Shown: piece by piece, positions 23,849-32,047 of the stretch
Layout of the letters: every line of letters begins with the position of its first letter
Numbering within the stretch: the stretch's first letter is position 1
NCBI RefSeq assembly: GCF_038433155.1
Contig: NZ_JBCDMW010000021.1
Location: 127,933 to 191,932 of the forward strand
DNA length: 64,000 nt
Direction of reading: 5' to 3'
Source of the DNA: Luteococcus sp038433155
GTDB taxonomy: Bacteria > Actinomycetota > Actinomycetes > Propionibacteriales > Propionibacteriaceae
Notes under the pieces: model-generated
What the model was told of the DNA's origin: nothing
Database searches by the model: none
Seen by the model: only the letters and a program-made list of their open reading frames with translations
Position numbers and translations under genes: made by a program

Positions 23849-24685
23849 CTACTTCATTCCGGAGGTCTCGACACCCTCCACCAGGTAGCGCTGCAGGAAG
23901 AGGAAGACGCCGACGACGGGGATGATCGCCACCAGGGCACCGGTGAAAAGCACCGGATAGTTGACGCCCTGGCTGGTCATGAACTGGCTCAGGGCCACCT
24001 GGGCGGTGCGGGTGTTCTCCCGGCCCACCAGCAGCGGCCAGAGGAAGGCGTTCCAGCTGCCGATGAAGGTGATGGTGCCCACCGCGCCCACGATGCCCAG
24101 GGAGTTGGGGGCCACCACCCGCCAGAAGGTGGTCCACGGGTTGGCGCCGTCGATCATGGCCGCCTCCTCCAGATCTGCCGGGAAGCCCAGGAAGCTCTGC
24201 CGGAACATGTAGGTGGCGAAGGCGCTGAACATGCCGGGCACCACCAGGCCGCGGAAGGAGTCGATCCAGCCCAGCTGGGCGGTCATCACGAACATCGGGA
24301 TGAAGGTGACCGACGCCGGCACCATCAGGGTGAACAGGGTGAAGCCCAGCAGGATCCGGGAGAGCCGGTTGTCGTAGCGGGCCAGGGCATAGCCGGCCAG
24401 CAGCGCGATCAGCACCGTCAGCGCCGTCTGACTGACCGCCATCACCGCGGAGTGCCACAGCGCCGGCACCATCCCGACATTGTCGTCGGCCAGCAGCGCC
24501 CTGAGGTTGGTCAGGTTGACCTGGTCCGGCAGCCACTTCCACCGGGCGGCGGTGATCAGTTTGTTGGAGGCGAAGGCATTGCGCAGCAGCACGTAGAAGG
24601 GCAACAGGAAGAGCAGGCTGAGGAGCACCAGCAGCAGATAACGGGCGGCCTGCAGGCCCTTGCCACGTCGGGAGGAGACGATCAC
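23849..24685 (-). CDS. Carbohydrate ABC transporter permease (MalG type)
   Basis: The 278-residue protein has six membrane helices and the EAA loop EEAAMIDGANPWTTFWRVVAPN (from about residue 170), which couples to the ATPase. An N-terminal hydrophobic start LLLVLLSLLFLLPFYVLLRNAF is typical of the MalG subgroup. The GTG start at 24685 overlaps the stop of the first permease gene (GTGA), so translation is coupled. It is the last gene of the SBP-permease-permease operon. The operon has no ATPase gene, as is common in actinobacteria where a shared MsmK-like ATPase serves several importers. Confidence 0.92.
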   Translation of the reverse strand: MIVSSRRGKGLQAARYLLLVLLSLLFLLPFYVLLRNAFASNKLITAARWKWLPDQVNLTNLRALLADDNVGMVPALWHSAVMAVSQTALTVLIALLAGYALARYDNRLSRILLGFTLFTLMVPASVTFIPMFVMTAQLGWIDSFRGLVVPGMFSAFATYMFRQSFLGFPADLEEAAMIDGANPWTTFWRVVAPNSLGIVGAVGTITFIGSWNAFLWPLLVGRENTRTAQVALSQFMTSQGVNYPVLFTGALVAIIPVVGVFLFLQRYLVEGVETSGMK

Positions 24686-25638
24686 TTCCGGCCCTCCTTG
24701 CGCTCGCTGCGGGTGACCAGCCAGTTCTGCAGCAGGCCGAAGAAGACGATCAGTGCGGTGACGATCATGGTGCCGGCGCCGCCCAGCCCCAGGTCCTGCT
24801 GGCCGCCGCCCAGGCTGATCAGGTAGAGGTGAACCAGCGGCGGGCGGGCATAGGGAGGGTAGGAGCCCATGGTGCCCAGCACGTTGAAGAACTCGTCGAA
24901 GGCCTGGAAGGCGCCAATCAGCAACAGCATCAGCACCGCCACCGATGTGGCACGCAGCTGGGGCAGGGTGATGTGACGCAACAGCTTCCACCCCGACGCA
25001 CCATCGATGGCCGCCGCCTCATAGGTCTCCCGCGGGATCTTGTTCAGCCCGGCAATGAACAGGATCATGTAGAAGCCGGCCTGCAGCCACAGCCGCAGCG
25101 TCACCAGCACCAGCCAGTACCAGGAATTGGTGCCGCCCAACCAGTTCACGTTCTCACCGCCGAGCTGACGCAGCAGGGAGTTGGCCAGCCCGAAACGGGT
25201 GCCGCTGAAGAAGCTCAAGCGCCAGATCATTGCGGCGATCACGTAGCTCACCGCGGTGGGGATGAAGAAGACCGAACGGAAGAAGGCCTGACCGGTCTTG
25301 ATCCCGTCCAGCAGCAGTGCCAAGGAGAGGGAACAGACGAAGGTCAGCGGCACGATGAAGGCGCTGAAGCCGATGAAGGTGAGGATCGAGTCCCGGAAGA
25401 GCTGGTCGCCCAGCAGGTAGCGGTAGTTGGCCAGCCCCACGAACTTCGTCGGCGTCACCGTGTTGCGGGCGTCGAAGAAGGACAGGTAGGCGCTCCAGAT
25501 GATCGGGATGTAGACGAACAGTGCCAGCCCGACCACAAACGGGGCGACGAAGGCCAGGAACCACCAGTTGCGCCCCTGGTGGCCGCCGAGGCGGCGCGCC
25601 AGGGACGCCCGTGGCTGCTGCGGGCTGCTGCTGCTCAT
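24682..25638 (-). CDS. Carbohydrate ABC transporter permease (MalF type)
   Basis: The 318-residue protein has a short cytoplasmic N-terminus, FLAFVAPFVVGLALFVYIPI as first helix, six helices in all and an EAA loop YEAAAIDGASGWKLLRHITLP (about residues 210-230). FFIPTAVSYVIAAMIWR is the usual preceding segment. It pairs with the MalG-type permease encoded next. Its ATG overlaps the stop of the substrate-binding protein gene (ATGA at 25638), indicating a tight operon. Confidence 0.92.
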   Translation of the reverse strand: MSSSSPQQPRASLARRLGGHQGRNWWFLAFVAPFVVGLALFVYIPIIWSAYLSFFDARNTVTPTKFVGLANYRYLLGDQLFRDSILTFIGFSAFIVPLTFVCSLSLALLLDGIKTGQAFFRSVFFIPTAVSYVIAAMIWRLSFFSGTRFGLANSLLRQLGGENVNWLGGTNSWYWLVLVTLRLWLQAGFYMILFIAGLNKIPRETYEAAAIDGASGWKLLRHITLPQLRATSVAVLMLLLIGAFQAFDEFFNVLGTMGSYPPYARPPLVHLYLISLGGGQQDLGLGGAGTMIVTALIVFFGLLQNWLVTRSERKEGRK

Positions 25639-26927
25639 CAGCCCTTGATGCGCTTGAGTTCCGCGGCCACCTTGGTGCCGACGGCGGCCAGCTCCTTGGC
25701 CGGGTCCGCCTTCTTCTTGATGATGTTGCTAACCGCGGCGTTGAAGGCGTCGCCCATGGCGCCGGACCACAGGATGTCGCTGGCGGGCTTGCCGAAGTCG
25801 GCCAGGATCTTGGCGGCATCGGCGCCGGCACCCTCGGCCAGCTTGGTGCACTTGGGCGCCAGCTCACCCAGGGCGGGGACGTGGGTGCCGTAGTTGTTGG
25901 CGAAGTCCACCTGGTAGTCGGTTTGGTCCACCCAGAGCCACTTCACGTAGTCCTTCGCGGCCTGCACATTGGCGCCCTTGGCGGCGACGCAGGCACCGAA
26001 GGCGCCGAACATGGTGGCCTGCTTGCCCTTGGCCCCGACGGCGGGGAAGGGCAGCACCCCGAAGTCGTCGCCCAGCGCCTTCTGGATGTCGGTCATGGAC
26101 CACAGGCCGCCCCACTGCATCGCCGTCTCCTCATTGGCGAAGGGGGAGCCGTCGTACCAGTCCTTGCTGGCGCTCTGCAGCAGCGCGCCGGAGCCGAACA
26201 GGTCCCGGAAGTCGGTCAGCGCCTGGTAGAAGGAGGGGTCCAGGAAGCCGGCCTTGGTCTTGTCCGCGTCGAACCAGTCATTGCCCGACGCGTAGAGCAG
26301 GGCGGTGGCGATCGGGCCCAGCCCGTCGTTGCCGACGAACAGGCCTCCGATGTCCTTGGTCTTGACCTTCTTGGCGGCCTCCACCAGCTCGGTGAAGGTC
26401 TTGGGCGGCTGCACCCCGGCCTTCTCCAGCAGGCTCTTGCGGTAGTAGAGCAGGTGCATGTCCACCACCTGGGGCAAGCCATAGATCTTGCCCTCATAGG
26501 TCATCCGGTCAATCAGTTCGGGCTTGAACTTGCCCTTGGCATCGCCGATGACGTCGGTCAGGTCGGCCACCTGCCCGGCCTTGATCATGTCGATGCTCGG
26601 GCCCATCTCCGATTCGAAGACGTCCGGGATGTCCTTGGTCAGCAGGGCCGCGGAGAGCAACTTGGCGTAGTCACCGGCATTCCACTTCACGGTGACCTTG
26701 GCCTTGTCATAGGCCGCGGCGTACTTCTTGACGGCCTCCTGGGTGCCGGCCTCGCCGTACTCGTGGTACCACTGGGTCAGTGCCGCACCCGAGGCCGCGC
26801 CACCGGATCCGGAGGCGCTGGGGGAGCTGTCTCCGATTCCGCCCTTGTTGCTGCCGCAGGCGGCCAGCGCGCTGGTGGCTGCGGCGGCACCGGCGAGGGA
26901 GAACAGGTTGCGACGTGAGAGATTCAT
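25638..26927 (-). CDS. Sugar ABC transporter substrate-binding lipoprotein
   Basis: The 429-residue protein begins MNLSRRNLFSLAGAA, with twin arginines and a lipobox LAAC (Cys24), so it is a surface lipoprotein possibly exported by Tat. A Gly/Ser linker (25-48) precedes a family 1 solute-binding fold, with TVKWNAGDYAKLLSAALLTK, DVFESEMGPS and, later, MQWGGLWSMTDIQKALGDDFG. Context with two carbohydrate permeases supports a sugar or oligosaccharide ligand, which cannot be named from sequence. A TATGAT hexamer lies only 6 bp upstream of the ATG, so the message may be leaderless. No LacI-type regulator is adjacent. Confidence 0.9.
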   Translation of the reverse strand: MNLSRRNLFSLAGAAAATSALAACGSNKGGIGDSSPSASGSGGAASGAALTQWYHEYGEAGTQEAVKKYAAAYDKAKVTVKWNAGDYAKLLSAALLTKDIPDVFESEMGPSIDMIKAGQVADLTDVIGDAKGKFKPELIDRMTYEGKIYGLPQVVDMHLLYYRKSLLEKAGVQPPKTFTELVEAAKKVKTKDIGGLFVGNDGLGPIATALLYASGNDWFDADKTKAGFLDPSFYQALTDFRDLFGSGALLQSASKDWYDGSPFANEETAMQWGGLWSMTDIQKALGDDFGVLPFPAVGAKGKQATMFGAFGACVAAKGANVQAAKDYVKWLWVDQTDYQVDFANNYGTHVPALGELAPKCTKLAEGAGADAAKILADFGKPASDILWSGAMGDAFNAAVSNIIKKKADPAKELAAVGTKVAAELKRIKG

Positions 26928-26933
26928 GGCCCG

Positions 26934-26939
26934 ATCATA
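26934..26939 (-). promoter_or_regulatory. Candidate -10 (TATGAT) of the sugar importer operon; only signal in a 305-bp gap
   Basis: On the minus strand TATGAT reads just upstream of the substrate-binding protein start at 26927, placing transcription initiation at or near the ATG. No clear -35 is seen. The remainder of the 305-bp divergent gap (26928-27232) between this gene and hemW contains no gene, RNA or strong hairpin that I can recognise. Confidence 0.4.
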
Positions 26940-27232
26940 GAGCGCCAATCCCTTGAATCTTTGAGTTTCTTGTGGGCGGATGGCGGCTTGCGCGCTGAGC
27001 GAAGCGGCGCGGACCCGGGGCGCCAACTCTTTTGGACCGAGGCCCACCCGGCCACTCGGCTGACCGGGGGCCCTGCATGTGTTGCACCTCCCACTTCCCC
27101 GTTCGCACGCCCAGGCGGGAGCCAGGCTCCGGAGTGCCCGAATGGCCGTTTGATGCGCAACCTGTGCGGTGTTGGTCGTGGGGCTCCTGGTGGAACCGCC
27201 GGCATTCGCGGCTGCCCGGCTAGGCTGGCCCG

Positions 27233-28441
27233 GTGCCCTCCGTGCTGCCCGATGGTGAACCCGTCCCCGAGGACGGGGCCCTGCCCGCCTCCGCCCTGGC
27301 CGAGCTGCCGGGTACCCCGCTGAGCATCTACCTGCACGTGCCCTTCTGCGCCACCCGCTGCGGCTACTGCGACTTCAACACCTACACCTCCAATGAGTTG
27401 CAGGGCACCGGCACCGCCGACTACCTGCGGGCCGCGCACGCGGAGATCGAGCTGGCGCGGCGGGTGCTGGGCGATGACCTGCCCCGGGCCAGCACCGTTT
27501 TCTTCGGCGGCGGCACTCCCACCATGCTGTCCGGTGGGGAGCTGGGCGGGCTGCTGGGGCACGTCCGCGACGCCTTCGGGCTGGCCCCCGACGCCGAGGT
27601 GACCACCGAGGCCAATCCGGAGACCGTCACCCCACACTTGCTGGACGAGCTGTTGACGGCCGGTTTCACCCGGATCAGCCTGGGCATGCAGTCCTCCGAC
27701 GCGGGGGTGCTGAAGGTCTTGGAGCGCCGGCACACCCCCGGACGGGCGGTGGAGGCCGCCAGACTGGCGCACACGGCCGGCTTCGGTGACGTCAGTTTGG
27801 ACCTGATCTACGGGACGCCGGGGGAGAGCCAGGACGCCTGGCGGGCCAGCCTTGAGGCCGCCCTGGAGGCCGAACCGGAACACATCAGCGCCTACGCCCT
27901 GATCGTCGAGGACGGCACTCGGCTGGCCAACCAGATCCGTCGCGGCCAGCTGCCGATGACCGATGACGACGACCTGGCGGACAAGTACCTGCTCACCGAA
28001 CAGGTGCTGACCGGGGCCGGTTTCGAGGCCTACGAGGTGAGCAACTGGTCGCGCGGGTCACAGCACCGGGCCCGGCACAACATGGCCTACTGGCTCGGGC
28101 ACACCTGGTGGGGGATCGGGCCGGGGGCCCACAGTCACGCGGGTGGGGTGCGCTGGTGGAATGTGAAGCATCCGCGGACCTATGCGGCGGCGCTGGATTC
28201 GGGGCGCAGCCCCGGGGCAGGCCGGGAGCTCGTCGCGGCCGAGGACCGACGGGTGGAACGGGTGCTGCTGGAATTGCGGCTGGCCGACGGGCTGCTGTGG
28301 GAGGTGCTCACCGATTCCGAGCTGCGCCGGGTGCCGGACTTCGTCGAGCGCGGCCTGGCCAGGATCACCCAGGACCGGCTGGTGCTGACGCTGCAGGGCC
28401 GGCTGCTGGCCGACGCCGTGATCCGGGACCTGCTGGACTGA
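27233..28441 (+). CDS. hemW: HemW, heme chaperone of the radical SAM family
   Basis: The 402-residue protein has the radical SAM cluster motif C39-x3-C43-x2-C46 (in PFCATRCGYCDF), followed by VFFGGGTPTMLSGGEL, TTEANPETV, GFTRISLGMQS and DLIYGTPGES. It also has the HemW-type C-terminal domain (WWGIGPGAHSH, RVERVLLELRLADGL). The cysteine spacing and lack of the extra CxxC distinguish it from coproporphyrinogen oxidase HemN, with which such proteins are often confused. HemW binds and delivers heme. The start is GTG 27233. It precedes DUF3097 and hrcA, a conserved actinobacterial order. Confidence 0.93.
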   Translation: MPSVLPDGEPVPEDGALPASALAELPGTPLSIYLHVPFCATRCGYCDFNTYTSNELQGTGTADYLRAAHAEIELARRVLGDDLPRASTVFFGGGTPTMLSGGELGGLLGHVRDAFGLAPDAEVTTEANPETVTPHLLDELLTAGFTRISLGMQSSDAGVLKVLERRHTPGRAVEAARLAHTAGFGDVSLDLIYGTPGESQDAWRASLEAALEAEPEHISAYALIVEDGTRLANQIRRGQLPMTDDDDLADKYLLTEQVLTGAGFEAYEVSNWSRGSQHRARHNMAYWLGHTWWGIGPGAHSHAGGVRWWNVKHPRTYAAALDSGRSPGAGRELVAAEDRRVERVLLELRLADGLLWEVLTDSELRRVPDFVERGLARITQDRLVLTLQGRLLADAVIRDLLD

Positions 28442-28508
28442 GTCGGCCTCTGCCGCGGTGGGCGCGTCCGGTGGGAAAGCGAATCCGGGCCGGGTAGCCT
28501 CGCTCGAC

Positions 28509-29357
28509 GTGGATCGCTACAACAAGGACGTCCTGAGCAAGGGCTGGCAGAAGGCCGGCAAGCCGCAGACCGTCGACCTGCCGATGGAGCTGGGGATGAT
28601 CGTGGAGGAGCCGTCCACCGGCTTCGCCGGGGAGATCGTCAAGTGGGAGAACGGCGTCGTGGTGCTGGAGAACTACAAGCTCAAGCGCCGCTCCTTCCCG
28701 GTGGGCCCGGGCTTCGTCGTCGACGGCAAGCCGGTGCGGCTGTGCGTCCCGCCGCGCACCGGCAAGGCGGAGCAGAAGTACACCGCCTCCGGCTCCCGGG
28801 CCAGCGAGAAGACCGTCGCCAAGGTGGCGCTGCCCAGCCGGATCTACGTCGAGGGGCGGCACGACGCGGAGCTGGTGGAGAAGGTCTGGGGTGATGACCT
28901 GCGCCACGTCGGCGTGGTGGTCGAGTACCTGGGCGGAATCGACGACCTGGTGGGCATCGTCGCCGAGTTCAAGCCAGAGAAGGGCCGACGGTTGGCCGTC
29001 CTGGTGGACCACCTGGTCACCGGCTCCAAGGAGTCCCGGATTGCCAAGGAGGTGGCCAAGGGCGGCTACGGCGAGTTCGTGCTGATCGGCGGGCACCGTT
29101 TCATCGACGTCTGGCAGGCGGTCAAGCCGGAACGGATCGGGATCAAGAAGTGGCCCGAGGTGCCCATGGACGTCGACTGGAAGAAGGGCACCCTGGCCGC
29201 CCTCAACCTGCCGCACCAGGACCAGAAGGACGTCGCCCAGGCCTGGCAGGCGATCCTGGCCCGGGTCACCAGCTTCCGGGACCTGGAGCCCAGCTTCAAC
29301 ACCGAGGTGGAGAAGCTGATCGACTTCGTCACCCAGGACCACGTCGACGAGTTCTGA
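28509..29357 (+). CDS. DUF3097 family protein
   Basis: The 282-residue protein starts at GTG 28509 (MDRYNKDVLSKGW), the usual start region of DUF3097 proteins; an in-frame GTG at 28458 would add 17 residues. Conserved stretches include LENYKLKRRSFP and IYVEGRHDAELVEKVWGDDL, then LAVLVDHLVTGSKE. The last two resemble the Glu and Asp-containing strands of a TOPRIM fold, which suggests nucleic-acid or nucleotide metal chemistry, but that is my inference. The family is restricted mainly to Actinobacteria and is typically found beside hemW, as here. No function is proven. Confidence 0.85.
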   Translation: MDRYNKDVLSKGWQKAGKPQTVDLPMELGMIVEEPSTGFAGEIVKWENGVVVLENYKLKRRSFPVGPGFVVDGKPVRLCVPPRTGKAEQKYTASGSRASEKTVAKVALPSRIYVEGRHDAELVEKVWGDDLRHVGVVVEYLGGIDDLVGIVAEFKPEKGRRLAVLVDHLVTGSKESRIAKEVAKGGYGEFVLIGGHRFIDVWQAVKPERIGIKKWPEVPMDVDWKKGTLAALNLPHQDQKDVAQAWQAILARVTSFRDLEPSFNTEVEKLIDFVTQDHVDEF

Positions 29358-29502
29358 CCGCGCCCCGAGCACCAAGTCTCCCCAGGTAGAAGCCGTCGGC
29401 GGGCGCCAGTTTTGGACGCGACGGCATCGGGGCGCGCGAAACCGACGGGCCGCACGGTGGCCCCGGGAGGACCCCGAGCCCGGAGGTGAATAGGCTGGAG
29501 TC

Positions 29503-30285
29503 ATGGTGACTACGCAGGATGTCCTGGAGCTGATGCAGCGGGTGGCCGCCGAGGTGATCACCCCGCGCTTCCGCGCCCTGTCCGACGCGGAGGTGGAGCA
29601 GAAGAATCCGGGGGACTATGTCACCATCGCGGACCGTGAGTCCGAGATCCTGCTCACCCGGGAGCTGCGACGGATGTTCCCCGGCGCGGTGGTGGTGGGC
29701 GAGGAGGCCTGCTTCAACCAGCCGGAGCTGGAATACACCCTGGGTGGCGTGGAGCACGGCTTCACCGTGGACCCGGTGGACGGCACCCGCAATTTCGTGG
29801 CCGGCAGCCCCGACTTCGCCGTGATGATCGCGGAGGTGGTCAAGGGCGAGCAGACCCGCGGCTGGATCTGGCAGCCGGAACACGGCACCTCCTTCGTCGC
29901 GGAGCGCGGCGCGGGGGTGGAACGCAATGGCCAGCTGTTGACCAGGGGTCCGGTGCGGGACCTGCCGGTGGGCGCCACCAGCAAGCACCGTCGCCACGGC
30001 TTCGACGGTCAGGGCAGCCTGGCCCCGGTGGAGCGTTCGGCCTGGTGCTGCGGGATCGACTACCCCAAGGTGCTCACCGGGGAGCTGGACTATCTGGTCT
30101 ACAGCCAGGTACACCCGTGGGACCACCTGCCGGGAACCCTGATGGTGCGCGAGATCGGCGGGGCCGCCCGACGCTGGGACGGCGTCGACTACACCGCCGA
30201 CTGGCCCGGGCCGGGGCTGCTCAGCGCCGCGACGCCGGAACTGTGGGACCGGGTGGCACGGGTGTGGGGCGAGCCCGACCGCTGA
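29503..30285 (+). CDS. Inositol monophosphatase-family phosphatase
   Basis: The 260-residue protein has the metal-binding motifs of the IMPase family: GEEA (E67 region), DPVDGTRNF (about 90-98) and WDHLPGTLMVREIGG (about 206-220). The family dephosphorylates inositol phosphate, histidinol phosphate, fructose bisphosphate or 3'-phosphoadenosine 5'-phosphate, and the substrate cannot be decided from motifs alone. ATG 29503 is preceded by GGAGGTG, a strong ribosome-binding site. It stands alone on the plus strand between DUF3097 and a convergent metallo-beta-lactamase-fold gene; a hairpin and a repeat fragment follow. Confidence 0.88.
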   Translation: MVTTQDVLELMQRVAAEVITPRFRALSDAEVEQKNPGDYVTIADRESEILLTRELRRMFPGAVVVGEEACFNQPELEYTLGGVEHGFTVDPVDGTRNFVAGSPDFAVMIAEVVKGEQTRGWIWQPEHGTSFVAERGAGVERNGQLLTRGPVRDLPVGATSKHRRHGFDGQGSLAPVERSAWCCGIDYPKVLTGELDYLVYSQVHPWDHLPGTLMVREIGGAARRWDGVDYTADWPGPGLLSAATPELWDRVARVWGEPDR

Positions 30286-30293
30286 ACGCTGAA

Positions 30294-30328
30294 GGCCCCA
30301 GGGCCTGTCGAAGGGACCGGCTGGGGCC
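30294..30328. terminator. Hairpin after the IMPase gene
   Basis: GGCCCCAG (30294-30301) pairs with CTGGGGCC (30321-30328) in the 79-bp gap between two convergent genes, 8 bp after the IMPase stop. The loop contains CCTGTCGAAGG, which resembles the arm of the dispersed palindromic repeat seen in rsmE. Confidence 0.55.
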
Positions 30329-30350
30329 TCGATGGGCTCGGCCGCCGTGG
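30325..30350 (+). repeat. Copy of dispersed palindromic repeat (fragment)
   Basis: A 26-bp segment beginning GGCCTCGATGGG and ending GCCGCCGTGG matches, with two differences, segments at 34829-34854 (inside rsmE) and 57850-57875 (after leuA). A more diverged copy is at 35069-35094. It lies in the intergenic gap between convergent genes. Confidence 0.7.
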
Positions 30351-30364
30351 TTGGGCGCGGCTGG

Positions 30365-31252
30365 TCACGTGATGATCGGCAACAGCGTGCTCTTGGTCAC
30401 GCCCTTGACCTGCAGGGACTGGTAGAGCCAGGGCAGGGCATTGGCGACGCTCTGTGGGGCGAAGGGCCAGTCCACCTCGCGAGGACCGTTCAGGTCCGCC
30501 ACCACGTCGTCGATGGTCATGCCGTTCTTGATGCAGTCCTCGGCGGCCGCCCACAGCTTGGAGATGTTGGCCCGCTGGTCGGTGACCTGCTGGAGGCTGG
30601 CCACCGGGCCGTGGCCGGGGATGAACAGCGCATCCTCGCGGGCATTCTTCAGCACCCCGTCCAGCGCCTGCGGCCAGCTGTCGACGTGCGAGTCCGGGCC
30701 CACCATCGGGTCCGAGGAAGTCTCCACCATGTCCCCGACGAAGGTGATCCGAGCGTCGGGCACCTGCACGAACAGGTCGGAATCGCTGTGGCCCGGGCCC
30801 AGATGCACCAGTTCCACCACCCGACTGCCCAGGTCAATGGCGTGCAGGAAGGAGATGGTGTGGCCGGGCGCCACCAACTCGGCGGGGTCGAAGCCCAGGT
30901 CCCGCCGGATCACCTCCGGGTCGACGTCCGGGTCATGGGTGCCTTCCAGATGGGCCAACAGGTTCTCGTGCCCGATGCTGACCGCGTCGGGGGCCTCGGC
31001 CAGCACGCCGGCCAGGCCGTAGAAGTGGTCGAAGTGTGCGTGGGTCACCACGACGTGGGTGACCGGCCGACCGGCCAGCCGATGGGCGGAGGCGGCCAGC
31101 TCCCGACCCTGCGCGGGGGAGGAGCCGGTGTCCACCAGCAGCACCCCGTCGCGGCCGATCACCAGACCGGCATTGACCGACGCCGGTTCCAGCGGCGCCA
31201 CGTACACGTCGTCGCGGACCAGCTGCCAGTCACCCAGGGAGAATTCACGCAT
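30365..31252 (-). CDS. Metallo-beta-lactamase-fold hydrolase
   Basis: The 295-residue protein has the fold's metal motif VTHAHFDHFYGL (HxHxDH), with a preceding VLLVDTGSSPAQG strand and later HLGPGHSDSD and FVGDMVE, where the remaining His and Asp ligands lie. FIPGHGPVA supplies the last His. It is soluble, without signal peptide. The family covers hydrolases of thioesters, lactones and sulfur compounds; no specific substrate is indicated. Only 10 bp separate its start from the PIN toxin stop on the same strand, so it may be read from the toxin-antitoxin promoter. Confidence 0.88.
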   Translation of the reverse strand: MREFSLGDWQLVRDDVYVAPLEPASVNAGLVIGRDGVLLVDTGSSPAQGRELAASAHRLAGRPVTHVVVTHAHFDHFYGLAGVLAEAPDAVSIGHENLLAHLEGTHDPDVDPEVIRRDLGFDPAELVAPGHTISFLHAIDLGSRVVELVHLGPGHSDSDLFVQVPDARITFVGDMVETSSDPMVGPDSHVDSWPQALDGVLKNAREDALFIPGHGPVASLQQVTDQRANISKLWAAAEDCIKNGMTIDDVVADLNGPREVDWPFAPQSVANALPWLYQSLQVKGVTKSTLLPIIT

Positions 31253-31262
31253 GCGCCCGAGC

Positions 31263-31658
31263 CTAGCTATGCGCATCCAGGGTTGCGACCTCCGCGGCTG
31301 CCAGCAGGCGCTGGTCGGTGGTGATCAGGACGATGCCCTCCACTGAGGCCTGGGTGGCGATCAACCGATCAAAGGGATCGGCATGGTCCAGCTGGAGCGC
31401 GTCCAGGTGCCGCACGAACTCGGTGGTCACCGCCAGTTCGCGCAGCCGGCTCTTCCGAAGTCCGTCGAAGAAGTCCGCGGTGATCGCCAGCCGCCCCTTC
31501 GCCTGTTTGATCATGATCTCCCAGATCGAGGCGGCCGAGTAGTAGCCCGCCGAGGCTGTTCGGATGTACTCCACGGTCTGGGGACCCAGCGATCCGAGAT
31601 CCGGCTCCAGCAGCCGCAACAGGGCGTTGGTGTCCAACAGGAATCGGTGGCCGCTCAC
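31263..31658 (-). CDS. PIN-domain toxin of a type II toxin-antitoxin pair
   Basis: The 131-residue protein shows PIN acidic residues D9 (FLLDTNALL), E47 (AASIWEIMIK), D94 (HADPFDRLIATQA) and D115 (ITTDQRL). The sequence resembles the VapC-like subgroup with ASIWEI and DPFDR motifs, predicted to cleave RNA. The GTG start at 31658 overlaps the antitoxin stop by 4 bp. Base composition is somewhat less GC-rich than neighbouring genes, compatible with acquisition. Confidence 0.88.
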   Translation of the reverse strand: MSGHRFLLDTNALLRLLEPDLGSLGPQTVEYIRTASAGYYSAASIWEIMIKQAKGRLAITADFFDGLRKSRLRELAVTTEFVRHLDALQLDHADPFDRLIATQASVEGIVLITTDQRLLAAAEVATLDAHS

Positions 31659-31903
31659 AGCGGTTCCTTGGCGGAGGTCTCGAACAGTTCCAGGAGCTCC
31701 TCATCCGGCTCGTCCAGGTCACGGCCTGGCTCCACCCGAACGGTCCCCTTGCCGGTGCCGAAGACGATCTCGATGTCGTCGTGCCGCACCAGATCGGCAA
31801 TTGGGCGGCCAGCCCGTGCAATGGTCACGCGTTCCCCCTGCTCCACCAGCTCCAGCAGCCGCGACAGGTGGGTCTTGGCCTCATGGATGTTCACGGTCGT
31901 CAT
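31655..31903 (-). CDS. Phd/YefM-type antitoxin
   Basis: The 82-residue protein begins MTTVNIHEAKTHLSRLLE and continues ERVTIARAGRPIADLV, the standard Phd/YefM DNA-binding half. The C-terminal half (45-82) is acidic (DLDEPDEELLELFE), as expected for the toxin-neutralising segment. It overlaps the toxin gene by 4 bp. A palindrome TCATAC-N7-GTATGA overlaps its start codon and is the likely autoregulatory operator. Confidence 0.9.
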   Translation of the reverse strand: MTTVNIHEAKTHLSRLLELVEQGERVTIARAGRPIADLVRHDDIEIVFGTGKGTVRVEPGRDLDEPDEELLELFETSAKEPL

Positions 31904-31918
31904 ACGACCATGGTATGA
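31900..31918. promoter_or_regulatory. Palindrome over the antitoxin start, candidate autoregulatory operator
   Basis: TCATACGACCATGGTATGA has 6-bp arms (31900-31905 and 31913-31918) around the antitoxin ATG (31903-31901). TTGACT, a good -35 match on the minus strand, lies at 31928-31923. Phd-type antitoxins repress their own promoter through such sites. Confidence 0.5.
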
Positions 31919-31988
31919 ACTTAGTCAAACTTAGCCCAGTGCGGTCCGAGGCGCTGGGTTGTCCGGTCCGCCCGTCGGTCGGGCGCGG

Positions 31989-31994
31989 TATGCT
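31989..31994 (+). promoter_or_regulatory. Candidate -10 (TATGCT) of hrcA
   Basis: TATGCT with an upstream GG (extended -10 style) ends at the first base of the CIRCE operator. HrcA binding would therefore block promoter clearance. A -35 match at a normal distance is not obvious. Confidence 0.45.
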
Positions 31995-32018
31995 GGCACT
32001 CGCGCCATTCGAGTGCCA
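31994..32018. promoter_or_regulatory. CIRCE operator upstream of hrcA
   Basis: TGGCACTC (31994-32001), a 9-nt spacer, then GAGTGCCA (32011-32018) is a perfect inverted repeat matching the CIRCE core GCACTC-N9-GAGTGC. CIRCE is the binding site of HrcA, so hrcA-dnaJ should be autorepressed and induced by heat or protein-folding stress. Confidence 0.95.
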
Positions 32019-32047
32019 AAATGCAGCGAGACGACGAGGAGGGGATG

